From: Chlamydiales bacterium
Lineage (GTDB): Bacteria > Chlamydiota > Chlamydiia > Chlamydiales > Rhabdochlamydiaceae
Assembly (NCBI GenBank): GCA_016185065.1
Contig: JACPOL010000008.1
Span: forward strand, 186,001-250,000
Direction of reading: 5' to 3'
Length of the DNA: 64,000 nucleotides
Shown: positions 15,625-24,472 of the stretch, in pieces
Position numbering within the stretch: the first letter of the stretch is position 1
How the letters are laid out: each line of letters starts with the position of its first letter
The notes under the pieces: generated by a model
What the model saw: the letters and a program-made list of their open reading frames with translations, nothing else
Told to the model about the DNA's origin: nothing
The model's database searches: none
Made by a program: the position numbers and the translations under genes

Positions 15625-16899
15625 CTAAGAAAACTTCTTTTTGGTGAGGATCTTCTCGCCTTCAGAGCGGGCTACGAGCGCTGCGCAGCAGCTGTCGCTG
15701 AAGACGTTGACGGTAGTGCGGCACATGTCTAAGAGTCTGTCTACTGCGATGAAGAGGCCTATCGCTTCTGCTGGAAGGCCTAGAGCCTTTAAAATCACAA
15801 TCACTGCAACGAGGCTTCCAGCGGGGATTCCCGCTACACCCATCGAGGTGATGAGGGCGAGGGAGACGACGATAAACTGGGTTGCTATCGAGATCTCAAT
15901 GCCATAGACCTGAGCCACAAACATCGCAGCGACGCACTCGTAGAGGGCCGAGCCTGCGAGGTTTAGTGAGATACCAAGCGGCAACACAAGGCTGCAGATC
16001 TTGTTTGAGATGCCCGCGCGCTTCTCTGCGCAATCAAGTGTTACAGGAAGAGAGGCTGATGATGAGCTAGTTGAAAAAGCAGTAACTAGCGCTGGAGCCA
16101 TGGCGCGGAAGTGAGAGAGGGGGCTTACTCTTCCGATAAACTTTAGCACAAGTGGAAGCACGACAAACATGAAGAAGCCGAGCGCTAGCACGACTGTAAC
16201 GAAGAAAAGTGTCAGCGACTTCAGTGATTCTAACCCCGTGGTGGCAAACACCTTCGCGACCAGGCAGAAGACTCCAAAAGGAAGGACCTTCATCACAAGA
16301 TGTGTGACGTAGATCATCGCTTGGAAAACACCCTGCCAGAAGCTGAGTAGTGTTGTGGCGTGCGCATCGATTTTTGAAAGCGCATAGCCGAATAAGATTG
16401 AGAAGAAGATGATGCCAAGCATGTTACTCTTGCCAAATGCATCGACGATATTGGAGGGGATGATCTGATGGAAAATATCAACGACAGTGTTGACTTTTCC
16501 AGCAGCGAGATGCGCGTTGCTTGTCGAGTATTCAAGCGCCTGTTTTGCCATAGCCTCTGAGAGGCCATCTGTGCCCGGCTTAATCATATTCACGAAGAGA
16601 AGCCCAGTTAAAACAGCGAGAAAAGTTGTCGAGACGTAGAAGCCAAATGTCTTCAAGCCCAGCCTTCCAAATGTCTTGTCGCTTCCCATCCGAGCAATGC
16701 CGCTGATGATCGATGAGGCAACGAGTGGCACAACGATAAGAGTAAGAGCCTTGATAAAGAGCGTTCCGAAGAGATCGTACATCGAATAGAAAGAGATGCC
16801 AAAAACACCAGCTGTGGTGCCGGTTAAGGGGCCGATGATCATTCCCAGAGCAATTGCAGCAAATACAACCCACGGTGTTTTTTTCGTCTTTTTAGTCAT
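15625..16899 (-). CDS. Dicarboxylate/amino acid:cation symporter (DAACS, GltP-like)
   Basis: Inner-membrane Na+ or H+ coupled carrier for glutamate, aspartate or C4-dicarboxylates. The serine-rich re-entrant loop AFSTSSSSASLPVTLDCA and the helix motif LPLGISLNLAGSALYE are the family hallmarks, and the C-terminal half has IPAGSLVAVIVILKALGLP and VDRLLDMCRTTVNVFSD. ATG 16899 with AAAGG seven bases upstream is preferred (424 aa), although the frame continues to ATG 16914. It would supply the obligate intracellular cell with host dicarboxylates, which fits the malic enzyme at 29330. Confidence 0.9.
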   Translation of the reverse strand: MTKKTKKTPWVVFAAIALGMIIGPLTGTTAGVFGISFYSMYDLFGTLFIKALTLIVVPLVASSIISGIARMGSDKTFGRLGLKTFGFYVSTTFLAVLTGLLFVNMIKPGTDGLSEAMAKQALEYSTSNAHLAAGKVNTVVDIFHQIIPSNIVDAFGKSNMLGIIFFSILFGYALSKIDAHATTLLSFWQGVFQAMIYVTHLVMKVLPFGVFCLVAKVFATTGLESLKSLTLFFVTVVLALGFFMFVVLPLVLKFIGRVSPLSHFRAMAPALVTAFSTSSSSASLPVTLDCAEKRAGISNKICSLVLPLGISLNLAGSALYECVAAMFVAQVYGIEISIATQFIVVSLALITSMGVAGIPAGSLVAVIVILKALGLPAEAIGLFIAVDRLLDMCRTTVNVFSDSCCAALVARSEGEKILTKKKFS

Positions 16900-16949
16900 G
16901 CCTCTACCTTTCATGTGTAAAAGCGCATTCTTATAGATCTAGGAAAATT

Positions 16950-17897
16950 TTACGAGGAAAAAAGATTTCGGATAAAGGTGGCCCTGTTTCCGTTGAGAAG
17001 TTCGGGCTTATTGTAGTAGTCGAGGTAGCGTGAGACCTGTGAAGGCATCCCGCTGCCTTCAAACTTGATCACCCCAGAGTTGAAATCCACTAAGTAGCCT
17101 AATTCAGGCCCCTCTTTTAAGTAGCCCATTCGATGGAAGTGAAACCAGATCTCATAAACTCCCGGCTCTAAACTACCGATGACTCGAGTCAGATTAGAGC
17201 GATCCGTTAAAGGGGCAGAAGGTGGATGTGAGGGTGACTGATCTACGTCGGGCCTATTCATACCCAATAGGTTCTTTTCTGGGTAATAGAGCGCATGTAG
17301 GGATGAAGGCTGGCTTTGGGCTCCCGGATAGAAGCTCTTTGCTACACAGCGCAAACAGCGATCCGTACCCGAAATTCGATCCTTCGTCTGAGAGTAGAGA
17401 TGCCAGAACCAGGTGTTAAGGCCTTTGCAGACCCCCTCCGGTGAGTAGAATCTAATCTCCCTCTGATCTTTCACAACCTGTTGCATCCGCTCGTCCAGAG
17501 AAGGGGAGGGGAGGGTGAGAGGAGGCTGCAGGTAGACATCGCTTGCAGATAGGGCGTACATGTTGTAGAGGGGAGCGATCATCTTAGACCCATATCCGAT
17601 CACCGCTGTGAGTTCGATGAGGCCGCTAAGCGCATGCTTCGAGAGGATCTCGCACTGGATCGATAGAGAGCTTGCCTGGACGCTTGAGAGAATCAGCGAA
17701 ATGCAGTAGAGGAATAGCGCCAAAATCAGAGCAAGTGGGGTGGTAATCACGAGCCGGGTTACATTCCAGAAGCCAGCCAAATTATTTGGCTCGTCGCTCT
17801 CAGCAGATCGAAGGATCTCTTCAACCTCCCGCTCCGCGCTTAAAAAGGCCTTCATCCTATCAAAAGAATGAATCGTATCCAGTGTGAATGTGCTCAT
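16950..17897 (-). CDS. Membrane-anchored protein with a possible C58 (YopT-like) cysteine protease triad
   Basis: A 315-aa protein of no obvious named family. Residues 45-115 hold two long hydrophobic segments (an Inc-like lobe). The C-terminal domain has GVCKGLNTWFW with Cys157, then IWFHFHRMGYL with His255, and GYLVDFNSGVIKFEG with Asp271. Family C58 (YopT, AvrPphB) has a G-x-C-x-G-L helix start, a His, and a D-x-N-x-G strand with His-Asp spacing of 15-16, and here the spacing is 16. This is pattern matching, not proof. A homologous papain-fold protein of unknown activity is the main alternative. It sits 50 bp upstream of the symporter gene on the same strand. Confidence 0.6.
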   Translation of the reverse strand: MSTFTLDTIHSFDRMKAFLSAEREVEEILRSAESDEPNNLAGFWNVTRLVITTPLALILALFLYCISLILSSVQASSLSIQCEILSKHALSGLIELTAVIGYGSKMIAPLYNMYALSASDVYLQPPLTLPSPSLDERMQQVVKDQREIRFYSPEGVCKGLNTWFWHLYSQTKDRISGTDRCLRCVAKSFYPGAQSQPSSLHALYYPEKNLLGMNRPDVDQSPSHPPSAPLTDRSNLTRVIGSLEPGVYEIWFHFHRMGYLKEGPELGYLVDFNSGVIKFEGSGMPSQVSRYLDYYNKPELLNGNRATFIRNLFSS

Positions 17898-18022
17898 TGA
17901 GAGCTATTTTCCTCTATAGCAGCGATTTTCTAAAAGCGCTTTCCCTCGACGCGAATTAAAGTTTTTACTATTTGATTTTTGTCGAAAAATTTGTAAGATC
18001 AATCGCATTGAGGAGGTGCGCA

Positions 18023-19555
18023 ATGAAAATAAAAGTCGTTTCCCAGCCCAGCAGCCATGAGTCAAGAGGAGATCGTGAGGAGCCTGTAGGTTTGGCTCTT
18101 CTTCCTTATTTAACTATTAAAGCTATTTCAATTTTTGCTTGTGGCCGTGAAAACCAGGGTTCAACCTTCGAACGAGAGTACCGGCTATTAAGAAGGGTGT
18201 GTAGATCCTTTCGAGATGCGTTAACCGATTCGCTTCTGAGAGATAGGCTGCAAGAGCTGTTTATTAGAAGAACATTTCCCTCTCTGCGCGGAGATAGACT
18301 TCTCTACAAAGCTACGCAAGCAACTATGCTTGAAGTGCTCGAATCAGGAGAATTTTCTGTAGTAGAGAGAGTAGATCTTTTCGAAAGAGGAAAGCATACA
18401 CGTCCTGTTGGAGATGAGGGCCTTTTTGCTACATTAACTAAAGGTCAAGGACGTCATGACAAAAATGAACAGTGGGATGTGCGAGAATTTCATAAAGGAG
18501 AAAAACAGTTCTCTTTTACTAGTTCATCTGTTTTTCGCGAAAGAACACAAGTTCTCGATAGAAGATTCTTTCGAACTGCAGGAGAGCGTGAGCTTGCGAT
18601 TGAAGTCCGAGATCTAACGAATTCCAGGTCCCAATTCCAAGTGCTTGGAAAAATATCACGCCACTATAGCCTGGAGAGTTTCGCAGTCTCCAATTTTTTT
18701 TTAGCTTATGGAAAGTTCTATGAGGATCAAAAGATTCAAGGAAAATATCCAATAAAGATAAATGTAACAAGTCTGCACTCGGGAAAAACGAGAGCATTGG
18801 AAGGTTTTGATGATGCTCCTTACGAGTCTCTCGGATCTTCAATATATCAACATCAACTCTTTCTAAATCTCTGCTACGAAGAAGCTCACCTAGACAAGTA
18901 TGGAATTGTACAATCTAGAGAGAAGAAGAGAGGATTTACACGCGTATTTGACCTTCGCAGCGATCCAAAATCTATGCCAAACGTCGTTATTCCGAGGACC
19001 ACTTGTGGAAATATGGCCAGAGTAAAAATAGAAGGTGTGAAGGAGGGGGTTTTAATCCGCACAACACTCTGGGGTGCCGACGGAAAAATGGCTGGAGAGG
19101 CGTTGCAGATATTTGATCCGGTAAGCTTTAAGCTTCTAAGAAGTTTTCCAATCGAACCACATGATAATTTTGATCCAGTTTGGGATAAACACTGGAATTC
19201 CTTAAATGGATCAAACCTCCTCCTTGTAGGGGAGAGAGCTCTGGTGCTAGGTCCTAAGACGGTTTCTCTTTACAATTTGGATAATGGAAAGCGCCAGGTA
19301 ATCCTTGAGGCTGGTAGTCGAGGATCCTACATAGGTTTTCAGATTCATGATGCTGTATTAAGGGTCCATAGACACAACTGTGCACCTCTAGATATAAAGT
19401 TGAATCCCTCTGCTTCCGAACGGCAACTGATACGCGCAGCCCGTCAGGCTCAGCTTGATCTAGAGCGCAGAAGGTCCAGAATGCCGGCTTTTTCTGTCGA
19501 ACAAGGAAGGCCACCTGCCGGTCCGCCCCCTTCAACAAAGTGCATAGTTTCATGA
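18023..19555 (+). CDS. F-box-like protein with C-terminal beta-rich domain (paralog of the 19676 gene)
   Basis: A 510-aa protein starting at ATG 18023, just after AGGAGG. Residues 25-70 (ALLPYLTIKAISIFA ... YRLLRRVCRSFRDALTDS) match the F-box consensus: Leu-Pro, spaced Ile, then L-R-x-V-C-R-x-F. F-box proteins recruit Skp1/cullin ubiquitin ligases in eukaryotes, so a secreted effector is inferred. The rest (about 150-480) is made of repeating beta-strand blades such as VVDLRSDPK and ALVLGPKTVSLYNLDNG. The protein lacks the long Pro/Ala tail of its paralog. Confidence 0.75.
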   Translation: MKIKVVSQPSSHESRGDREEPVGLALLPYLTIKAISIFACGRENQGSTFEREYRLLRRVCRSFRDALTDSLLRDRLQELFIRRTFPSLRGDRLLYKATQATMLEVLESGEFSVVERVDLFERGKHTRPVGDEGLFATLTKGQGRHDKNEQWDVREFHKGEKQFSFTSSSVFRERTQVLDRRFFRTAGERELAIEVRDLTNSRSQFQVLGKISRHYSLESFAVSNFFLAYGKFYEDQKIQGKYPIKINVTSLHSGKTRALEGFDDAPYESLGSSIYQHQLFLNLCYEEAHLDKYGIVQSREKKRGFTRVFDLRSDPKSMPNVVIPRTTCGNMARVKIEGVKEGVLIRTTLWGADGKMAGEALQIFDPVSFKLLRSFPIEPHDNFDPVWDKHWNSLNGSNLLLVGERALVLGPKTVSLYNLDNGKRQVILEAGSRGSYIGFQIHDAVLRVHRHNCAPLDIKLNPSASERQLIRAARQAQLDLERRRSRMPAFSVEQGRPPAGPPPSTKCIVS

Positions 19556-19675
19556 CATCTTTACGCTTTTCCTGAGCGTGTAGTAAAAAATTTACTATTT
19601 AGTTATTCTGGGGAAATTAGATATTTAGCAATTAGCCGCTTTTTGATAAAATACTTGCACTACTAAAGGTGTGCA

Positions 19676-21517
19676 ATGTCCGTAAAAGCAGTTTCCAAGC
19701 CTATCACTTCTGAGTCAAAAGGGGAGCGCGCAGCGCCGACAGCTTTTGCTCGACTTCCTGATTCGATCATAGAAATGATTTCAATTTTTGCCTGCGGCCG
19801 TGAGAACCAGAGTTCGACTTTCGAAAGGGAGTATCGATTACTGCGAAGAGTGAGTAGGTGCTTTCGAGATGCATTGAATGATGAACATCTAAGTAACTGT
19901 AAGCTCGAGCTGTACATCCGAAGAACCTTTCCCTCCCTGCACGGAGATAGAGCGCTCTACGCAGCTGCGCAAACCAACATGCTCGCAGTGCTCGAATCGC
20001 GAGAGTTTTGTGCAGTGGAAAAAGCAGTATTTTCTGCGGATGGAACTCCTCGTTATGCTGGACATCCATGTTACATCGGAGATGAGGACTTTTGTGCCGC
20101 CAGAACATCAGGTTGGAGTCATAACACGACTTCAGGCTGGAGCGTACTAGGGTTTTGTAATGAAGAGAGTCGATTTGATTTCAGCAGTTCATGTTTTTTT
20201 GATAATAAAACACAAATTCTCGACAGGAGATTGATTGAGACGGATGGAAAGAACTTGCATTGGATTAGAGTTCGAGATCTAGCGCTTTCTGAATCCCAGG
20301 GTAGAACGCTTGGGAAGATAACGCGTGACGCTCGTGAAACATTCGCGGTTTCTGATTTTTTTCTAGCTTACGGGAACTTCAAATGGGGGTTTAATGTAGT
20401 GGGGCTCTGTTCTGGAACGACTAAAAAGTTTGGTGAACTTGATCCGGAATGTTCTATGGAGGGGTCTTCTATATATGAGCATCGACTCTTTCTAAATCTC
20501 TGTGGCGGTTATGACTCATCTAAATTCAGATATACACGAAGATTTACACGAGTAGTTGACCTCTCTAGCGATCCTAAAGTCATGAGATCAACCATTATTC
20601 CCCAGACCCAATGTGGAAATATGCTCAGGGTAAAAGAGGGGATGTTAATGCGCGCAACGCTTTTTGATTCTGATGGTAACGCAACAAAAGAGGTGCTGCA
20701 GATACTTGATGCAAGCTTTAACTTGATACGGAATTTAACGATCCACCCGCGCGACGAGCTTGGAAATCACTGGAACTCTAGAAATGGATCAAATTTGCGT
20801 CTTGTAGGAGAGAGAGCCCTGGTGCTAGGTTCTAAAGCGGTGTCGCTTTACTCCCTTGATAAGGGAGAGAGAGTGGAGATCTTTGTAGCAGCTGAAGGCG
20901 ACTCCTTTGCCGACTTTCAGATTTTCGATGGGATCTTAAGAATCTATAGAAGCAAACCAACAGCTGGAAGAGAAGTGCGTACACCTATAGACATCAAGTT
21001 AAATCTCACCGCCTCCGAACGAGAGTCAATACGAAAAGCGCAGCAGCAGGCTCTACTTGAAAAAGAAGAGAAACTCTCTGCCTCCGAGCGGGAATCGATG
21101 CGAAGAGCGCAGCAGCGGGCTCTACTTGAAAAAGAACAAAAAGAGGCCGAATCTCGCAGACAAGCTTCTCCTATCGAACGCAAAGAGACCCCTGCTCGCT
21201 CACTAGAGCCCGCAGCGGACCAGCCAGTTGCAAGACTTCCTGCTGCTCCATCTGAGCCGCTTCCTGCGCTTCCAGCCCTCGAGACAGCTGCGCCCGCCTC
21301 TCCGCCTCGTTTGCCTTTAGCTTCTAATGTTTCTCTTCCTGCCTTGGATCTGCCCCCAGCTAGATCTGCTCCTATTAACTCCCAGCCTCAACCTCCTGCA
21401 GCGCCTCCCACTCCTCCAGCTCAGCCGCTACCAGCGCCGCAGCAGAGCTTCTGGGATAGCGCCCTCGAATGCCTCACAACCCTCTTCAACTGGATCCGAG
21501 ACCTCCTGGGCGGATAG
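19676..21517 (+). CDS. F-box-like protein with Pro/Ala-rich tail and FWDS...FNW terminal helix
   Basis: A 613-aa paralog of the preceding gene. The F-box-like region is residues 20-70 (ARLPDSIIEMISIFA ... LLRRVSRCFRDALND). A beta-propeller-like middle follows, then two direct repeats of the unit LTASERESIRKAQQQALLEKE near residues 440-485, a long Pro/Ala/Ser linker (about 500-590) and a C-terminal amphipathic segment beginning FWDSALECL and ending FNWIRDLLGG. The same FWDS...FNW pattern ends the 31866 N-terminal region. The tail may target membranes. Both genes appear to be host-interaction proteins, as inference. Confidence 0.75.
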   Translation: MSVKAVSKPITSESKGERAAPTAFARLPDSIIEMISIFACGRENQSSTFEREYRLLRRVSRCFRDALNDEHLSNCKLELYIRRTFPSLHGDRALYAAAQTNMLAVLESREFCAVEKAVFSADGTPRYAGHPCYIGDEDFCAARTSGWSHNTTSGWSVLGFCNEESRFDFSSSCFFDNKTQILDRRLIETDGKNLHWIRVRDLALSESQGRTLGKITRDARETFAVSDFFLAYGNFKWGFNVVGLCSGTTKKFGELDPECSMEGSSIYEHRLFLNLCGGYDSSKFRYTRRFTRVVDLSSDPKVMRSTIIPQTQCGNMLRVKEGMLMRATLFDSDGNATKEVLQILDASFNLIRNLTIHPRDELGNHWNSRNGSNLRLVGERALVLGSKAVSLYSLDKGERVEIFVAAEGDSFADFQIFDGILRIYRSKPTAGREVRTPIDIKLNLTASERESIRKAQQQALLEKEEKLSASERESMRRAQQRALLEKEQKEAESRRQASPIERKETPARSLEPAADQPVARLPAAPSEPLPALPALETAAPASPPRLPLASNVSLPALDLPPARSAPINSQPQPPAAPPTPPAQPLPAPQQSFWDSALECLTTLFNWIRDLLGG

Positions 21518-21525
21518 CCTCTCTT

Positions 21526-21585
21526 TTTTGGAGTGCGCGCGACTTGTCGCCGCTTTTCTCTGCATCGACCTGGCGATGCACTCAA
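21526..21585. repeat. Degenerate copy of the GGAGTGCGGCG palindromic repeat
   Basis: Just after the stop at 21517, TTTTTTGGAGTGCGCGCGAC, CTTGTCGCCGCTTTTCT and the small hairpin GCATCGACCTGGCGATGC occur. The elements mirror the start of the perfect palindrome at 46924-47039, with one arm decayed. It may still end transcription. Confidence 0.5.
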
Positions 21586-21670
21586 ATTAATCATATAATT
21601 AAATGATCTGTGTTAATAATGTTTAATTATGATAATTTGAAATTATCAGTATTTCTAATATAAAAATGGT

Positions 21671-21943
21671 GTGCATGTGATAGAAGGTCGTGGTATTGCG
21701 GGATACTCTTGGATCCAGGATCTGCGCTATGATGACTACTACTATCTAAAAGATTTTGAGCATCTCGTTGTCATGAGAGTGCAGGATTCTGGTTCAAAGC
21801 TGCACTGGGAGGCTATTGTCTATGCCGATGAGACTTGTAGCAAAATCACTGGTAGACAAGAGTTTAAGACCAGAGATGAGGCGCAAGAGTGTCTGGAAAG
21901 AATTGTAGAAATTTCTTTAAAAAACCGAAAGAAATCTGCCTAG
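21671..21943 (+). CDS. Hypothetical protein, about 90 aa
   Basis: Not recognised. Starts are GTG 21671 or GTG 21677; no clear Shine-Dalgarno is seen. The product is a small, acidic alpha/beta protein with GYSWIQDLRYDDYYYLKDFEHLV at its N-terminus and a Lys-rich end. It is followed by AT-rich DNA before the 22018 gene. The coding call rests on length and codon pattern; function unknown. Confidence 0.5.
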   Translation: MHVIEGRGIAGYSWIQDLRYDDYYYLKDFEHLVVMRVQDSGSKLHWEAIVYADETCSKITGRQEFKTRDEAQECLERIVEISLKNRKKSA

Positions 21944-22017
21944 GTTCTTTTGTTTTTACTAATTGAATAATAGCTCCATTTTGTTTATGCTTTTCGCAAT
22001 TAAACAAATGGAGTGTT

Positions 22018-22821
22018 ATGCAGAAAGAAATTAAGTTAATTAAGTCTTTTGCTGAAAGTTCTAAAAAGTCCCTCCTGAAACTCTACAAGAAAAGTCAGAA
22101 GATAGACTGGTCAAAGCTCCTCAGCCGCAAGGAGAGAAGTAGGCTGCTGACCCAGTCCAAACAGTGGCTCCGTTCTAGAAATGGGCTAAGCTGTCTAGGG
22201 ATCCTGGGGCTCGCAACCATTCTAATGAGCTTTGAAAGTTTTAATCACAGTGCCATGAACTCTTTAGAGAGCCAGAAGCACGCTTTTGCGGTCGAGTCTA
22301 AGGGGTTAACTGTCACGGCCAAGAGATACACCTCTAGCGAGAGCAGCGATTATTTAGACCAGAACCTATTAAAACTGGGCTACCAGCCCATCCAGATCAC
22401 TATTCAAAATAATACAAGCACGACCTACGAGCTTTCCAGGGATGGGATCAGTCTTCCGACTGCCTCTCCAAATAGGGTGGCGCTATCCATTTCAGCCAAG
22501 TCGCTTCCGCGTTCAATAGGCCTTAGGGTTGCCAGCATGTTCTTCTGGCCCTTTATGATTCCAAGCACGCTGGACTCGATTGCAACGATGAAGACGCACT
22601 ATCGAATTCATAAAGACTATACAGCAAAATCTGTGAAGGAGAAGGATGAGGCGATTGCGCCATACTCGGTGTTCCACCGGGTGATCTTCGTTCCCAAGAA
22701 GGGGCTGAAAGAGACCCTGACTGTGACTCTCTTGCCCAAAGAGGATAGAGAGAAGGCGATAAGCTATATCAGCTCAATCGTCGAGACCGAGGAGAAGATC
22801 CCTCTGGAAAGGCTTACCTAA
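22018..22821 (+). CDS. Hypothetical single-pass membrane protein, 267 aa
   Basis: Not recognised. A strongly basic N-terminal 55 residues (KSLLKLYKKSQK) precedes one hydrophobic segment near 57-75 (LSCLGILGLATILMSF) and a beta-rich domain with one more hydrophobic stretch (VASMFFWPFMIPSTL near 170). The start ATG 22018 follows GGAG. Topology would be N-in with the domain facing the periplasm. There is no clear partner gene. Confidence 0.6.
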   Translation: MQKEIKLIKSFAESSKKSLLKLYKKSQKIDWSKLLSRKERSRLLTQSKQWLRSRNGLSCLGILGLATILMSFESFNHSAMNSLESQKHAFAVESKGLTVTAKRYTSSESSDYLDQNLLKLGYQPIQITIQNNTSTTYELSRDGISLPTASPNRVALSISAKSLPRSIGLRVASMFFWPFMIPSTLDSIATMKTHYRIHKDYTAKSVKEKDEAIAPYSVFHRVIFVPKKGLKETLTVTLLPKEDREKAISYISSIVETEEKIPLERLT

Positions 22822-22895
22822 GGCATCAACATAAGATCAATTATCAGACGTTGTTTGGGGTAAGAGGAAGGGGCTGCCCTGCTTAAAATAAGAAG

Positions 22896-22913
22896 ACCCG
22901 GTCAGAAGACCGG
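22896..22913 (-). terminator. Terminator hairpin of the 22923 gene
   Basis: CCCGGTC (22896-22902) pairs with GACCGGG (22907-22913). On the minus strand a T-rich run (TCTTCTTATTTT) follows. It lies between two convergent genes, 10 bases past the minus-strand stop. Confidence 0.7.
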
Positions 22914-22922
22914 GCCAAAAAG

Positions 22923-23348
22923 TTATCGAACTTCACGTTCTCTAACGTTTGATACAAATTGGAAGCGTATGACCCTTCCGGTTTTTGTATCGTGATCTCC
23001 AGGTTTGTGGAAATCTAGATGTTCAGCGTTTTCGGAGACAAAGTTTCGCAATCCTCTTTCACCGAGAATAGCGAGCTCCCTCTTTGCCCAGATCCCTGTT
23101 TTTCCCGCATGGGAAACGAGATCGAGAATGAGGTCTAGAACCAAACGGTAGAAGTGATCACCTAAGTCTAAAGTAGAAATTTTTCTACCGACTAATGTGA
23201 GCTGATCTCCGCTAAGGATCTCTCCTGGTGCGCCAAGGCCATCTAGCCTGACTTCAACAACATCGGCCACATGCTCGATGTCAATTGATTGTTCCACACT
23301 TTCATAACCCAGAGATCGCAGTGTGTTTGCGATTTCTAGTCTGTTCAT
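22923..23348 (-). CDS. Hypothetical protein, 141 aa
   Basis: Not recognised. I start it at ATG 23348 (product MNRLEIANTLRSLGYESV), preceded by AAAGG at seven bases. The frame extends further upstream but without a ribosome site. Soluble, alpha/beta, with LEIANTLRSLGY at the N-terminus and VIRFQFVSNV near the end. It lies alone between the 22018 gene and a divergent exporter gene and ends in a terminator. Confidence 0.6.
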   Translation of the reverse strand: MNRLEIANTLRSLGYESVEQSIDIEHVADVVEVRLDGLGAPGEILSGDQLTLVGRKISTLDLGDHFYRLVLDLILDLVSHAGKTGIWAKRELAILGERGLRNFVSENAEHLDFHKPGDHDTKTGRVIRFQFVSNVREREVR

Positions 23349-23555
23349 TTTATTACCTTTTATTATTATATAAAACTCCACGAACAACTAAAATTTTAAG
23401 TTGTTAGTATTTAAATTTCAATTACTATCATAAAAATTGCTTGATTAAAATAAAGTCTATTTCTATTTCGATATAACTAAAATTTTAATGATACAAATAT
23501 AAAATTTTAAATATATGTTTGCTCTGGTATAGGAAGAGAAAAACAGGAGAGCAAA

Positions 23556-24353
23556 ATGATGCTCGTGGCACTGCTTCTTTATGCGCTGATTGGAACAACA
23601 GCTGGCCTCTTTGCAGGGCTGCTTGGCATTAGCGGTGGTGTAATCACAGTCCCCTGCCTCTTTTTTATCTTCCGCTTTCTGGATTTTCCTCAGGCTTTTT
23701 CAATGCACCTTGCGATCGGAACCTCCTTAGCTGCAATGTTTTTCAATGGAGTATCCTCAACGCTCGCGCACAAGAAGCGAAATGGGGTCGTATGGGAGAT
23801 CTTTAAAGGGATGCTTCCTGGGATCGTTCTTGGCTCTCTGATAGGAGCTTTTTTCGCCGACCGCTTATCTAGTGTAATCCTCGAGATGATCTTCGGCCTC
23901 TTCGCCTGCCTGCTCGGCATCCACTTTCTACGACCTTTCTTCAATCCGAAGGCGCATCAACAAAAGGCTCCTGGAAAGAGTCGCCTAGGCCTCTATGGCC
24001 TTTTAATCTCCTTTATTTCGAATATTCTAGGGATTGGAGGGGGGATCATCACCGTACCCACTCTTCTACATCACCAGGTGCCTGAAAAGAAGGCGATCGG
24101 CACCTCCGCAGCCACAGGGATGGTTGTGAGCCTCTTCGGGGCCATCTTCTACCTCTATTACGGTCTTGATGCGATCTCCTTCCCCTACAGCGTCGGATAT
24201 CTCTACTTGCCCGCCTTCATCATTATAAGTGTAACGTCCTCAATTACAGCTATTTATGGCGCATTTCTCACCTCTCGCCTCTCCCCTGCTCATCTAAGGC
24301 GCATCTTTGGAATCGCCCTGATAGCGATCGGAATAATTATGCTCTTATTCTAA
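23556..24353 (+). CDS. TauE/SafE family membrane permease (sulfite-exporter-like)
   Basis: A 265-aa protein with eight hydrophobic segments in two similar halves, each with a G-rich start: GLFAGLLGISGGVITVPCL near residue 15 and NILGIGGGIITVPTLL near 160. This internal duplication is diagnostic of the TauE/SafE/TSUP family. Members move sulfite, sulfoacetate or other organic anions, and the substrate here is unknown. The start ATG 23556 follows CAGGAG. Confidence 0.9.
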   Translation: MMLVALLLYALIGTTAGLFAGLLGISGGVITVPCLFFIFRFLDFPQAFSMHLAIGTSLAAMFFNGVSSTLAHKKRNGVVWEIFKGMLPGIVLGSLIGAFFADRLSSVILEMIFGLFACLLGIHFLRPFFNPKAHQQKAPGKSRLGLYGLLISFISNILGIGGGIITVPTLLHHQVPEKKAIGTSAATGMVVSLFGAIFYLYYGLDAISFPYSVGYLYLPAFIIISVTSSITAIYGAFLTSRLSPAHLRRIFGIALIAIGIIMLLF

Positions 24354-24472
24354 CCTCTTTATCTGCAGCAGTTTGTAATATTTCAGTTTAAAGCTTTTAA
24401 TTGATAATAATTAATATTTTGTTTATAATTATTATTATAAAGTAATAAAAATTTTAGTTTAGGAGATTATAT

